Part shown: positions 33,958 through 44,716 of the stretch, piece by piece
Layout: each line of letters opens with the position of its first letter
Position numbering within the stretch: position 1 is the first letter of the stretch
Origin: Micractinium sp. NFX-FRZ
Lineage: Eukaryota > Chlorophyta > Trebouxiophyceae > Chlorellales > Chlorellaceae
Direction: 5' to 3'
Length of the DNA stretch: 64,000 bases
Assembly: GCA_029339195.1 (NCBI GenBank)
Contig: JAPTJF010000177.1
Coordinates: forward strand, 1 to 64,000
Translations under genes and position numbers: made by a program
The notes under the pieces: model-generated
The model's database searches: none
What the model saw: only the letters and a program-made list of their open reading frames with translations
Told to the model about the DNA's origin: nothing

Positions 33958-35127
33958 GGCAGCCTCACGGGCAGCAGCAGCAGCAGGGGCAGCAGGGGCA
34001 GCCTCCCGTGATCGGTCTCACGCCCGAGGCAAGCACGGCGGCGCAGCAGGGGCCAGTGCAGCTGTGGGTGGGTGAGGAGCTCGTGAGCGCACGGCCCCTG
34101 TGGATTGCCGTGTACCAGCCGGAGCCAGGCGGCCCCGCCAAGTGAGCCGGGCAGGGCGGGGATGGGACAGGGTTGTGCTAGGGTGGGGCGCTGTGGGGGG
34201 GGGGCAAGGCTGTGGCGGTGGACGGCAGGGTGTGAGATCTGGCTGCTCCGGGGGGTGGTTTGCCTCATGCCGCGCAAGCAGGCCCACCCAGGGCGCCATC
34301 CCACCGCCTTCCTCCGTGCACCCGTCCCACCCCCCAACCACCACCAGCCCCCCTGCTTGTGCGCTTGCAGGCTGTGTGAGAGCGGGGCCCCACTCCTGCC
34401 CGGCGCTGTAGGCCGCATCTTAGAGACCCCCCTCTTTACTTGCTGCACACGACTCAATCCAAATGCCCCCGTGCCTCCCCCGCTCTCTGCTTCCCACAGG
34501 CTGTTTGAGAGCGTGGCCCCGCTGCTGCCCGACGTGGTGGGCCGCCTCTCAGCCGACATCTCCCCCTTCTGCTCCGTGGCCGGCGGCATGCGGTTTGGCG
34601 CCGCCGACGAGGCGGCGGGCGGCTGGCTGAACTACTTTGTGGGCCTGGTGGGCGGCGTGGCCCCGCATGAGGACGACATCCTCTGGCCTAACAAGGTGAG
34701 CATGGGGGATGCTTAGTTAAGGTGGTGCAAAGTGCTGGCTGCGACATAAGTACTTGAGGTGCTGCTGCTGTGGGCGAGAGGTGCGAGGTCAGCTACTTCC
34801 ATGCGGCTGGCGGGAGGCGCCGCGCTGCACGAGGGCGTCCTTTTTGTGCCCAACTAAGTTTCCGTTCCAGGCACGACTTTTCGACGGATTTGATGCACTC
34901 ACGTTGCGCCGCAGGTGCTGCACCGCGACCGCGTGCTGTTCAACGTGCGCAACGGATGGGATGTGGCCCGATTCCTCTCGGAACCCAGCCGTGAGGATGT
35001 GGAGGAGCACCGCACCAACCTGCTGCGCCTGGCGGCAGAGCGGGGGTACAAGCGGGGATGGGCCTGGCACATGCTGTGCCTGAGGTGGGGGGAGGGCACG
35101 CTGCGCACGCTGGGGCTGGAAGTGTGA
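32772..35127 (+). CDS. Q-rich, probably organelle-targeted protein with GYKxGWAxH C-terminus
   Basis: Five exons (32772-32898, 33007-33150, 33250-34141, 34500-34695, 34915-35127) give 523 residues in frame. The N-terminus MLWRASRSRRCRRLCQ is strongly basic and fits a mitochondrial or plastid presequence. Exon 3 carries Ala-rich, Ser and long Gln/Gly-Gln tracts (QQQQGQQGQQ and similar), which look disordered. The C-terminal 140 residues are the best conserved-looking part: LFESVAPLLPDVVGRLSADI, GWLNYFVGLVGG, NVRNGWDVARFLSEPS and GYKRGWAWHMLCLRWGE. A GY(K/R)xGWA(W/Y) motif is familiar from C-terminal extensions of some plant helicase-like proteins, but no helicase motifs are present here, so I give no function. 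A near-copy of the exon 4 start lies in intron 3. Confidence 0.78.
34370..34430 (+). repeat. Near-copy of exon 4 start in intron 3
   Basis: After GCTTGCAG this segment reads LCESGAPLLPGAVGRI in the phase of exon 4 (LFESVAPLLPDVVGRL at 34500). The acceptor is intact. No good donor follows and the frame runs on into intron. It could be used as an alternative acceptor or cryptic exon. Confidence 0.8.
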
Positions 35128-35531
35128 CGCCGCTGCTCCCACGCTTTACCAACCCCTGCTGGACTCCCTCTGTTCCCTGGCCTGCTGTCCGTGCCGCCTC
35201 ACACGTTTGTCCCTCCCTGTATAATAGCACCTCCCTGTTGCACCAGGCTTAGCCCCGCTGCCCTGTCTCTTGCCCCACAAACCGGGTTGTACTCCTGTTT
35301 TCCTCCCCTTGCTCTTTCAACTTCGTTTCATGTTTAGCAGCTTTGAAGGTTGAACTGTAACTCGCTATGAGAACCCCCAGGCTGCCAGGCGCCGGTTGAA
35401 GGCCAGAGCCTTGCTCGGCAGCCGGGCTGGTGCTGCCATCAAGAGAGTTCGAATTGTTCCCACCCCCCCAGCGGACGGCAGCCTGCTGTGGGCGCTGCGG
35501 GCGGTGGCGGCAGACCCGTTGCCGCTGGGAC
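35128..35531. terminator. 3' region with TGTAA signal; promoter of METTL4-like gene
   Basis: TGTAA at 35356-35360 lies 230 bp past the stop of the Q-rich gene. The rest of the 404 bp leads up to the METTL4-like start in the same orientation. No other gene is seen. Confidence 0.6.
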
Positions 35532-38500
35532 ATGTCGGCTGTGAAGCGTCCACGAGTCTTTTTCTACCTCTCCATGCACTTTGCGGCTCCCGACCTTGTG
35601 CTGCTAGACCCCAGGGCCGCCATAGTTCGTGAATACCGTGAGTTCGCGCCCCCGCGCAGCGCCTTCTCCCTACCGGCGCCCTACCAAAGCCGCAAGGATG
35701 TAGACGAGGGAGCGAGCGATGGAGCGATGCCAGGCGGCGGAGGAGGAGACGGTGGTGGCGGCAGCGGCGGCGAGCCGGGGCCTGAGACAGCGGCTGCGGT
35801 AGCACAAGGCGTGATGCCTCCTGACCTCACTGTCACAGCCGGAGAAGGACGGCGGCGCAAGCGGGGGCGCAGGACATACATGCCAAACGAGAGGGAGCAG
35901 CAAGCGGCGGCACGGCACGCCGAGTATGCACCAACGCTGGCGGCAGCTGCGGACGCGGTTCAGACGTGGTTGCACGCCAGCGCTGCTGCCACGGTGCAAG
36001 AGGCTCTGGCCGGTGCCGCAGCTGGCGGCAGTGGCAAGGGGGCATTGGATGGCCAGGGTCAAGCAGCTGATCAGCAGCAGCAGGGGCAGCAGCAGAAGGG
36101 GCATCAATGGCCAGGGCTTGAGCAGCAGGAGCCAGGCGGGGACAGCTGCAGTGTTGGTGAGTCCGACCAACCGGACTACTTGGCTCTCTTTGAGATGCGG
36201 CATGCCCTGAAGCCACGGTTTGAGTTTGCTACAGAGACTCCGGGCAGCAGCAGGGGAGCAGGAGCAGCAGCAGCGGCGGCACGTGATGGCAGGGCGGCGA
36301 CACTTGGCAGCGCTGCACAGCAGGAGCAGCAGGAGCAGCACGAGCGGCAGGAGCAGCAGGGCGGCAGGCGGCGGCAGGACGTGCAGCAGCAGCAGAAGCA
36401 TGCGGGCCACCTGTTCAACCGCCTCATCAGCAGCGACGGCCCGCCCTGCTGGCCCAGCGGTGGCAGCGCCAGCGGCGGCAGCGGATGCAGAGAGCGGCTG
36501 GCCTATGCGGCGGGCCACCCGGTGCTGCTGCCGCCCAGCTGCCGCTTCCTCATGTCGGACGCCCGCCAGCTGCAGCCGCTGCTGGATGATGCGGAGGCAG
36601 GTGCGGTTGGCTGGTTTTGGTGGTAATGTGGGGGCTACCGTGTGGGCCTTCTCCTTGGTAGCCACTTTTGACGATGAGGAGGCAGGTGCAGTCACCGGTA
36701 TGCAGGGGCTGCAGGGTCTTGTGCAAGGATTCTTCTTACTTCGTAGCCATTCGCAAAAGTGTGCTGGTGCAGCCACTGCTGCTCGGTGCATTTGTTTCAG
36801 GATGTGTGTGGGTGGGGGTGGGGGTGGGGGTGCGTGGCTGGAGGTGGGTGCGTGCTGGCAGGTGTTCATGACTGCAGAGCTGGGTTGGGCCTGCCTTCCG
36901 CCCTGCCCGCCACGGCTGCCACCAACCTGGCACCCTCACCCCTGGCCGCACTCTTTCCTTCCCCCGCCTTTCCCCCTGCCCTACCTTCCTACCCCTGTGC
37001 CCTCCCTAACCGGCCGCCCCCAGCACCCAGCTCTGCATGCCCACGCATCACCCACCTCCCTCCTGCCTCCCCCTGCTGACTCTCGACCCTAGCCTCCCTT
37101 CCCCCACGCCAAAATGCAGCTGGCGGGTACCACTGCATCGTGCTGGACCCTCCCTGGGAGAACAAGTCGGTCAAGCGCTCTGCCCGCTACCCCACCCTGC
37201 CCTCACGCAACCTGCTGGGCCTGCCGCTGCGGCGGCTGATGCACCGGGTGAGGCGCTCACTCTCAGTTGGATTCAGAGTAAACAAGCCCTACCAGGTGGT
37301 GTGTGCTTGTGTTGAGATTTCCCTGCAGCACACCTTGTGCCTGTTTTGCGTGCCCCCCCGCAACACGGGATGTCCATAGCTGCACGCGTCAGAGGGGAGG
37401 GTGCTGCCCAGGCCTGCCTGGACAGCTGCCTGGAAGTGGTTGGGGAGGCAAGCAGGCACCGTGGCGACGGGGTTTAGCCCCACTGCCGCCTCTGGCTACG
37501 TGCCTTGTTCCCGGCTGCAGCCGCGCTGCCCTGCTTTGCCTTGGCATGAAGTCCCCTCCCCTTCACACCAACGGCGTGAAAGCATTACCACAAACTCTCC
37601 TGCAGTGCCTGCCCCTGCAGCACAGCTGCCGGGTGGCGCTGTGGTCGCCTCAGCACGGAACGCCTTTGCTCCATGGGACTCTGAACAAGCATCTCAACTA
37701 ACACCCGACCTTTAACACCGCCCGTTCCCACAGGACGGATGCCTGGTGGCGCTGTGGGTCACCAATCGGGAGCGGCACCGACGCTTCATTGAGACAGGTG
37801 GGCTGTGGCTGGGCTGGTTCCTTCGGAGAGCGCCTGGACGCAGCGGGTCGTTCCAATGAAAGATGTGTGCTGAAGGGGACAGCGGGTGAGCAGGGAAGCA
37901 GGTGGACGGCGGGTTGGTTTGGTTGGGCAGCTGCAGGCAGGCTGGCAGGCAGGCAGGCATTGCTGCCCCTTGCGCCTGTGATCAGCTCATGGGCTGGCGG
38001 ACATTCCCAGACCGCCCGCCCGCACACCAGCCGCCTCCCTTCCTGCTTGCCTTCCCCCCGCAGAGCTGTTGCCGGGCTGGGGGCTGCGCCAGCTGTCCAC
38101 CTGGCACTGGCTGAAAATCACAGACAGGGGGCAGCCCGTGGGGCGGCTGGTGAGACTGCCTGTTGCTGTACTGCCTCTGGGGGCGGTTAGGGAGCCTGCT
38201 TTCGCGCTGCTGCCTGCGTTGTGTGCCTGGTCTGCCTGGTCTGCCTCCCTCCACCTGTGTCCCTGCTCTCCGCAGCCCGGTTGTATCCGCCCGGCTGCCG
38301 CGCCATGCTGCACGCTGGCACACCCTTTTGCCCCCGCCACACCCCGGATGTGGCCCCCCTGCTCCCCCCGGCAGGACATCGAGCACCGACGGCCCTATGA
38401 GTCGCTGCTGCTCTGCTGGCCCGACCATCTGCCACCCCCTGGCCCACCTGAGCTGGCTGATGCAGCGGGGGCACCGGTGGCAACAGCAGCAGCAGCAGCA

Positions 38501-39338
38501 GCGGCAACAGCAGGAGCAGCAGGAGCAGCAGGAGCAGCAGCGGCGGCAGCAGCAGCAGCGGCAGCAGCAGCAGCAGCAGCAGCAGCAGGATCACCAGTTT
38601 CAGCAGCAGCAGCAGGAGCAGCGGCAGCAGCAGCAGCAGATGCAGAACGAGCACAAGGCACCGTGGCAGCATCAGGCCCTGATGCGCCAGCAGGGGCCAG
38701 CGGCTTTCACCTCCTGCCCGGGCGGCAGCTGGTATTGGCGGCTGTGCCCCCGGCCGCTCACAGCCGCAAGCCGCACCTCGGCGCCCTGCTGCTCCCGCTC
38801 CTGCCTCCGGAGCCGCGCTGCCTCGAGGTGCGTGCTGCCTGCTTCCCATGACCGCCCGCCGCCCCAGGAGCCTGGCTTCACCTGACTGCCTGCCTGCCTG
38901 CTGCTTGTCAGCCTGCTTGCCCGCCCCTGGTTCCATCACTGCTGCTGCCCACTTCCTGCCCCGTCCCGCTCCGGCCACTGCTGCTGTGTCCACTTCCCGC
39001 CAGCCCCCGCTCCCGCCACTGCTGCTGTGCCCACTTCCCGCCCGTCCCGCCCACTCCTGCCCTGCCCTCGCGCCCACTCCCCACCTGCTCCCGCCACTGC
39101 TACTGCACCCTTCCCGCCCCCGCCCCTGCCCACTCCTGCTCTGCCCCCGCCCCCCAACTCAGTCCTGCCTTGCCCTCCTTCCCCGCCCACTCCTGCCCTG
39201 CCCTCCTGTCCCCCCCGCCCTCCCCCGCTTCAGATGTTTGCCCGGGAGCTGCACAGCAGGTGGACCAGCTGGGGCAACGAGGCGCTGCGCTTCCAGGGGC
39301 TGCAGCACTTTGTTGAGGCGCTGCCGAGTGTGATGTGA
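35532..39338 (+). CDS. METTL4-like: METTL4-type MT-A70 adenine methyltransferase
   Basis: Six exons (35532-36600, 37120-37247, 37734-37797, 38064-38149, 38375-38827, 39234-39338) give 634 residues in frame. The MT-A70 core shows the catalytic DPPW (residues 366-369) followed by ENKSVKRSARY, typical of the METTL4 branch, then CLVALWVTNRERH, LPGWGLRQLSTWHWLKIT, RRPYESLLLCW, SRKPHLGALLLPLL and the end FARELHSRWTSWGNEALRFQ. The family transfers methyl groups from S-adenosylmethionine to adenine N6 in DNA or in snRNA/mRNA; which one applies here cannot be told. The N-terminal half is Q-, G- and A-rich and poorly conserved. A long CAG/GCA tract in exon 5 (about 38480-38590) is read as polyalanine between two core strands. 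The start MSAVKRPRVFFYLSMHF was chosen as the first ATG in frame. Confidence 0.92.
36667..36691 (+). repeat. Copy of METTL4-like exon 1 end
   Basis: GATGATGCGGAGGCAG|gtgc at the exon 1 donor is echoed as GACGATGAGGAGGCAG|gtgc about 90 bp downstream. Confidence 0.75.
37616..37650 (+). repeat. Copy of METTL4-like exon 3 start
   Basis: The acceptor and CTGGTGGCGCTGTGGGTC of exon 3 (37734) are echoed as GCAG then CCGGGTGGCGCTGTGGTCGC about 115 bp upstream. Confidence 0.7.
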
Positions 39339-40338
39339 TGGCGATGCCTACAGGACGCTTTCAGAGTGTGCAGCACTTTGTTGAGGCGCTGAGTGTGGAT
39401 TGACAGGTGCTGCGGACGGGGCGCTGCGCTTCCACAGCATGAACCATTCTGAGCAGCGCTAGGCAGACAGATGGCCAGGCAGTGATAGCGGCGGCGGGCA
39501 GCATCTGGTAGCACGTGGCAGCATGCGGCAGCATGTTCACTGGCCCAACCGCCCGGCACGTGACATGGCACATTGTGCCGCACATTGTGCAGCACATTGT
39601 CCGGCACATTGTGCAGCGCAACCCACTGCCGGCTCCAAAACGCTTCCATGCACTGTCGGCCTTTCTTAATCTGCGCTCCTGCCCAGATGGCAAAGTGCTG
39701 GCCTCGTGTAGCCAACACCTTTGGCTTCAAATGCTGGCGAGTATGTGCTCCTGCCCAACCCCTTCACTTAGCACTAATGGGTTGAGTGAAGCATGGCAGT
39801 GCAAGAACTAGGATTCCATTTTATTTTAATAGCATGGCAGGCACGGGCCGTATACAGCAGCAGCCATGGGCGCCCTACCAAGTGCACCTCTGGGTTGCAG
39901 AGAAAAGGCAGCTTTACAATGTGTTGTCAGAGTCACGAGTTGTGTGCAATTCTCCGATGCCACGCAAAATCAGGAGGCAACAGTCCGGTCGTTTTGAGGA
40001 GCAGTGAGGTACGAGTGCAAGTGCTGGTGCAGGCCCACGTGGGCGCGGCGGGGCAGGTAGCAGGTGCCGGTCGCGACCACCGCTTTGTCCAGATTCAGTC
40101 AGTGCTAGTCACTTGGACCGGTATCAGTGCAAGAAGCAGTCTCAGAACAGTTGACTGGGGAGTTTGGGTTTCTTGGAAGGGGATATTGCCGGCAGAGCAA
40201 TGACGCCAGTGTTGACAACATCGGCCCCCTTGGGCAGGGCTGAGCGGGGCTGGGCTGCCGCTTGGGGGTGGGTCATGCCTGGGCCGTTGCCATCTCTCCT
40301 GCCTGCTTCCCAACGTCTGCAACGCCAGGCGTGCCGTT
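39339..40338. other. Convergent 3' region with exon echo and TGTAA on minus strand
   Basis: The 1.0 kb lies between the convergent METTL4-like and RPA-motif genes. At 39362-39395 the last METTL4 exon is partly repeated (GTGCAGCACTTTGTTGAGGC). A run of CACATTGT-type repeats lies at 39568-39620. TTACA at 39914-39918 is a TGTAA signal for the minus-strand gene. No gene is seen. Confidence 0.55.
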
Positions 40339-41377
40339 CTATCCGCCCGCGCGTCGCTGCGAGCTGGCATCGTCTGCAACAGCTTCATCTGTGCCCCCCG
40401 CCGCTGCCGTGCCGGCGCTCAGCGGCTCCGTGGCGGCTGCTGCTGCCGAGCCGGCGGCAGGCGCAGTGTGCATGGGCGGTGGTGTGGCCTCCAAAGACGC
40501 GGCTGGCTGTCCCCACAGCTCCGCATCCAAGTTAGCCGCCGGTTGCTGCTGCTGCTGCTGCTGCTGCTGGGGCCACTCGTCATGGTCGCCGCCCACCCGC
40601 TGCCGCTTCCGCCCACCCTGCTGCTCTCCCTCGCTCGCCGCCGCCGCCTGCCCGGCGTGCAGCTGCGCCAGCAGCAGCGGCGGTGGCGGGGTGTAGGCGG
40701 GGCGGGGCCCGGCGCGTGGCGTCAGGGACAGCAGACCCGGCGGGGTGGCTCCAAAAGTGAGGGTGCGCTGGACCATGGGGCTTACCGGTCCTGCGGATGG
40801 TGGCAACCAAAGCAGGCACAGCAGGGAGGCAAAGCGGCACGTAGGAGGAGAGGCAGGGTGAGCAGGGCTATGACTGGGAGCGGCAGCAGAGCTTGGCAGC
40901 ACCCAGCCTGGCAGCCTTGCCAGCGTAGCAGGTACTAAAAGAGAGGGCTGCTGCCGCCCCTTGGCAGGCATGGCGCACGAACAAAGGCTCCCCCGCAGCG
41001 GTCCACCAGGCAGGGCAGCAGATCCCAGCCTCGCCAATCACAGCAGGCAGGGCAGCAGATCCCAGCCACACCACCGCAGGCAGGGCAGCAGATTGCAGCC
41101 TCGCCACAGCAGGCAGGGCAGCAGATCGCAGCCTCACCACAGCAGGCAGGGCAGCAGACCCCGGCCTCGCCACAGCAAGCTTCCCACTTGCCTGGGCCCC
41201 TGATGCGATCCAGCTCCCGCCTGACCACAGCCGCCAGCCTGGCAGGCCCCATTGGCTGCTGTGGAGGGGTGCCGTCGGCTGCCTCAAGCCCATCCGCCTG
41301 TTGCTGGGGCTGCTGGGGCTGCTGCTGCTGGGGCTGCTGGGGCTGCTGCTGCTGCTGCTGCTGCTGGATTGGGGACG

Positions 41378-41408
<31 letters not shown>

Positions 41409-43145
41409 GTGCTGCTGCTGCTGCTGCTGCGACAGTGCCTGGTGCTGCTGCTGCGGCTGCTGCTGCCTGGCAGCCCGGATGGCAAGAGCCCGCTGCCGGT
41501 TGGCCTCTGCCCGCTGCTGCTGCTCGGGCGTGAGCTGAAGCTGCTGTGAGGAAGGCCCCTGGGTGGGCGAGGGCGAAAGGGCTGGCACACGGGGGGATGG
41601 CTGGCTGCCTGGCCGGCTCCCTGGCTGGCTGCCAGGCGGGCTTTGCAACTGCGAGGATCCGGCTGCAGCGGCGGCAGCGGCGGCAGCCGCCTCCTGCTGC
41701 TTGGCAGCCCGGATTGCTAGGGCTCTCTGACGATTGGCCTCTGCGCGCTGCCGCTGCTCTGGTGTGAGCTGCAGCTGCTGTGAAGACCCTGGGCTAGGGG
41801 TGTATGAGAAGGCAGGCACAAGCGGGGACGGCTGGCTGCCCGGCCGGCTCCCTGGCCCGCTTCCGGGCTGGCTGCTGGGGGGGGATTGCCAGTGCTGCTG
41901 CGAGCCCCCGGCTGCTGCGGCGGCAGCGGCGGCAGCCGCCGCCTCCCGCTGCTTGGCAGCCCGGATGGCCAGCGCCCTCTGCCGGTTGGCCTCTGCCCGC
42001 TGCCGCTGCTCCGGTGTCAGCTGGACCGACTGCTGGTGCTGTGCCTGCTGTGCGTGCTTTGGTTGCGACGTCTGCTGGGGAGGCTGGGCGGGTGATCCCA
42101 GATTTCTGGCTGCAGCAGCAGCCGCGGTGCTTGCAGCGGCAGCAGCAGCCGCTGCTGCCGCCGCCGCCTGCTGCTGCCGGGATGCCCGGATGGCCAATGC
42201 CCGCTGGCGGTTGGCCTCTGCTCGCTGCCGCTGCTCCGGTGTGATGTGCAACTGTTGCCGCCGCGGTGCCACTCCGCCCTGCACATACTGCTGCTGCGGC
42301 GCCGGCAGAGCCTGCGGCTGCTGCCCAACCGCGCCAGGAACGTGCTGCTGCTGCTGCTGCTGCTGCTGCTGGCTCCACTGTGGCGCAGACTGAACCACGG
42401 CGTCTTCCTGCAGCCGCGGCAGAGGCAGGGCGCCAATTGGTTTCGTTCAAAATGTGTTTGGCAGGTGTGAGGGAGTGGCCAGGGGTGAAGCGGAGGCGCA
42501 GGCAGGCAGGGGGGGCGAGATGTCTCCTGCAGGCATGTGCAGGCCTCTGCCCCAGCATGCATGCCAACCGTGCAGAAGATGCTCAGGAAACCAGAGCAGC
42601 AGGCCTGTTCAGAAGCACGGCAGGCCTGCAAGAAGTGGGCAGCAGCGGGTAGAAGGCAACACCTGTGGGCTGCTGGGATGCCAGTCCCCTTGTGACTCGG
42701 CCAGTGCGGTGCTGTACGGCTGCTGCTGCCACTGCTCCTGCTGTGAGTGCCGCCGCAGCTGCTGCTGCTGCTGCTGCCGCTGCTGCCGCTGCTGCTGCTG
42801 CCGCTGCTGCGCAAGATTTTGAGCCTCCTCCTGCTGCTGACGCATCTCCGCATCGTGCCTCTCTGCCTCTGCCAAGGCCCACTCAAGGGAGGGAGGATCC
42901 GTGCGCCCGACAGCTTGAATGATCATCGGGCTGCTAGCGGGGGCGGCGGGGGCAGCCGCAGGGCGGGTGGGCGGGGCCGCAGGGCGGGTGGGCGGGGCGG
43001 GGGGCGAGTGCTGGGACAGCTGAGAGGGCTGCGACAGCTGAGAGAGGAGCGTGGGCATGGAGGGGTGGGCTGATGACTGCGGCTGCAGCACCGGGCGATG
43101 GGGGGAGGGTCGGACGGCACCTGGCAGCGGCTGGTGGTGGTGCAT
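40339..43145 (-). CDS. Protein with four RPA32-binding-like repeats
   Basis: Three exons (42663-43145, 41192-42407, 40339-40790) give 716 residues in frame; intron 2 has a GC donor. The N-terminus (MHHHQPLPGAV) is Pro/Ala-rich, then Gln-rich. Exon 2 contains four tandem copies, about 240 bp apart, of a basic helical motif LTPEQRQRAEANRQRALAIR, at about 42165-42240, 41950-42025, 41700-41775 and 41465-41540. They are separated by Ala, Ser-Pro-Gly and Gln spacers. The motif closely resembles the N-terminal RPA32-binding helix of the fork-remodelling enzyme SMARCAL1. The end of exon 2 (ARLAAVVRRELDRIRG) is helical. Exon 3 starts near VSPMVQRTLTFGATPPG and ends in an acidic, Ala-rich tail with a possible nuclear signal (GGRKRQRVGG). 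A multivalent partner of replication protein A in the nucleus is my inference. Confidence 0.78.
41010..41175. repeat. 33-bp intronic minisatellite, about five units
   Basis: Units of about 33 bp with the core CAGCAGGCAGGGCAGCAGAT repeat about five times just inside the GC-donor intron of the RPA-motif gene. Confidence 0.8.
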
Positions 43146-43800
43146 AGCCCCTGCAGGAGGCTGCTCATCAGCAGCGCCGCTCCCGCTGCAAACCAGGCAT
43201 GAAAATAGAGCGTGTCAGGTAGTGCAGACTGCAGGCGGAGTGAACATCTACGGAAGGGCACGGGCGGCAGCACTTCCGGCACTGCCGGTGGGTGTGGGGG
43301 GAGCAAGCGCACAGGTGCAATGTTGAGCTGCCGGGCGCCAGCGGCACGCTCACCGCCCGCAATCCGACATGACGAGTGGCGTTGTCCCACAGGTTTAGTG
43401 GTGTCACCCGGCCGAGCGCTCCTCACAGAGCACCCCAGGCGAGGGTTAGGTGACGAACACACGGCCGAAGCGGCCCGGTTCGCATCATTCCTGTCACTCG
43501 AAAAAATCACGCGACTGATGCAACAGGTACCGACACCGAAAGACGAGACAACCGAGGCGGGCCAAAAAGCACGAGAGGAACCCACGACGTCTGCAGCAGG
43601 ACTGAGCGCGGATCCTGCCCTACGATGAAGTTTGCAAGCTCAATTGGCGTTGCCCAGCTGGGGAGGACGTGCAGCGCTTTGGCAGTGGGAGCCTCTGCCA
43701 CGTCTGCAGACGCCCGCGTGAGCAGGTTCCCTCGGGTGGGGTCTTACCGCTGGAGCAATACCCAGTGACATATAATGTCCATTTTGAGCTTTGATCGTGC
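43146..43800. promoter_or_regulatory. Divergent promoter region
   Basis: The 655 bp separate the starts of the RPA-motif gene (minus) and the GT92 gene (plus). An upstream untranslated exon is possible. I cannot support a particular binding site. Confidence 0.4.
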
Positions 43801-44680
43801 ATGGGCCACGAAGAAGTCAGCCAAAGCGCTGCTGCCTCCTTTCGCCGTCCTGCCAGGACGCGGCGCCTCTCCCTGGTCATTCTCGCGCTGCTAATAGTAG
43901 CAGCAGCGTTTCAGGTACGCCGCCGCGCTGCGTCTCAGGAGCTGCTGGCAGCGCACGACGCCTGCCGTTGCGCCTCTACGGCGGCGGCCGCACCGCCTGT
44001 CCCGCGTGCAACATTCGCGTGCACATTCTCCCCCGCATCCACAGGGCGCCGGCCTGCTGCCTGGAATGCACTGCAAATGCTTGGACAGCGGGAGCTCGAG
44101 GGCCACCATTGAGATAGATGTAGTGACAGAGACGAGGGAGCCGCGTGGGGCGGAAGCGGGCCCGAGAGCGGCCGCCCAGGCTGGCCGGCTACACCCCAGC
44201 TCAACCAAAGCTGGCAGCCAGCCGCAACCTTTCGATGATCCACCGGAGGGCCAAGATGACAGCTACCTGGCCATGTGCCTGGCTGCAAGGGGTGAGAGGC
44301 ACGGGGGGCCAGGGGTCTGGTGGACGACGCGCTCCATGCACGTTGTGCACCTAAGCGGCGTGCGGCAGTCAAGCCGGGTGCACATCAGCTCTGGGTGTCC
44401 AACGCCCAGCGTGCCCGTGCACAGCAGCGATCCTCAACTGCTGTGCTGCCGCTGTGCTGTGCTGTGCTGTGCTGTGCTGTGCTCGGCTGTGCTGTGATGG
44501 GTCTGCACCACTCAATTGTCGGCACTCCCCTCTCTTTGCAGATGAGCACTGCGACATACGTGAGTGGGCGCTGCACCACGCTTTGCTGGGCGCTCGCAAG
44601 CTCTACATCTTTGACACAGGGGTGAGCTCTGCGACCATTACTAGCAGGCAGGCAGGCAGGCAGGCGGGCAGGCAGGCGGG

Positions 44681-44716
<36 letters not shown>

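Noticed and set aside
35430..36626. Upstream extension of the METTL4-like open frame starting MLPSREFELFPP
   Set aside because: The first codon of that extension is not ATG, and the clean ATG at 35532 starts a peptide that fits the gene.
40935..42398. Cys-rich C-terminus (CCPACCGEAAICCPAC repeats) on the RPA-motif protein
   Set aside because: It is read-through of a GC-donor intron into a 33-bp minisatellite; splicing to 40790 gives a continuous frame.
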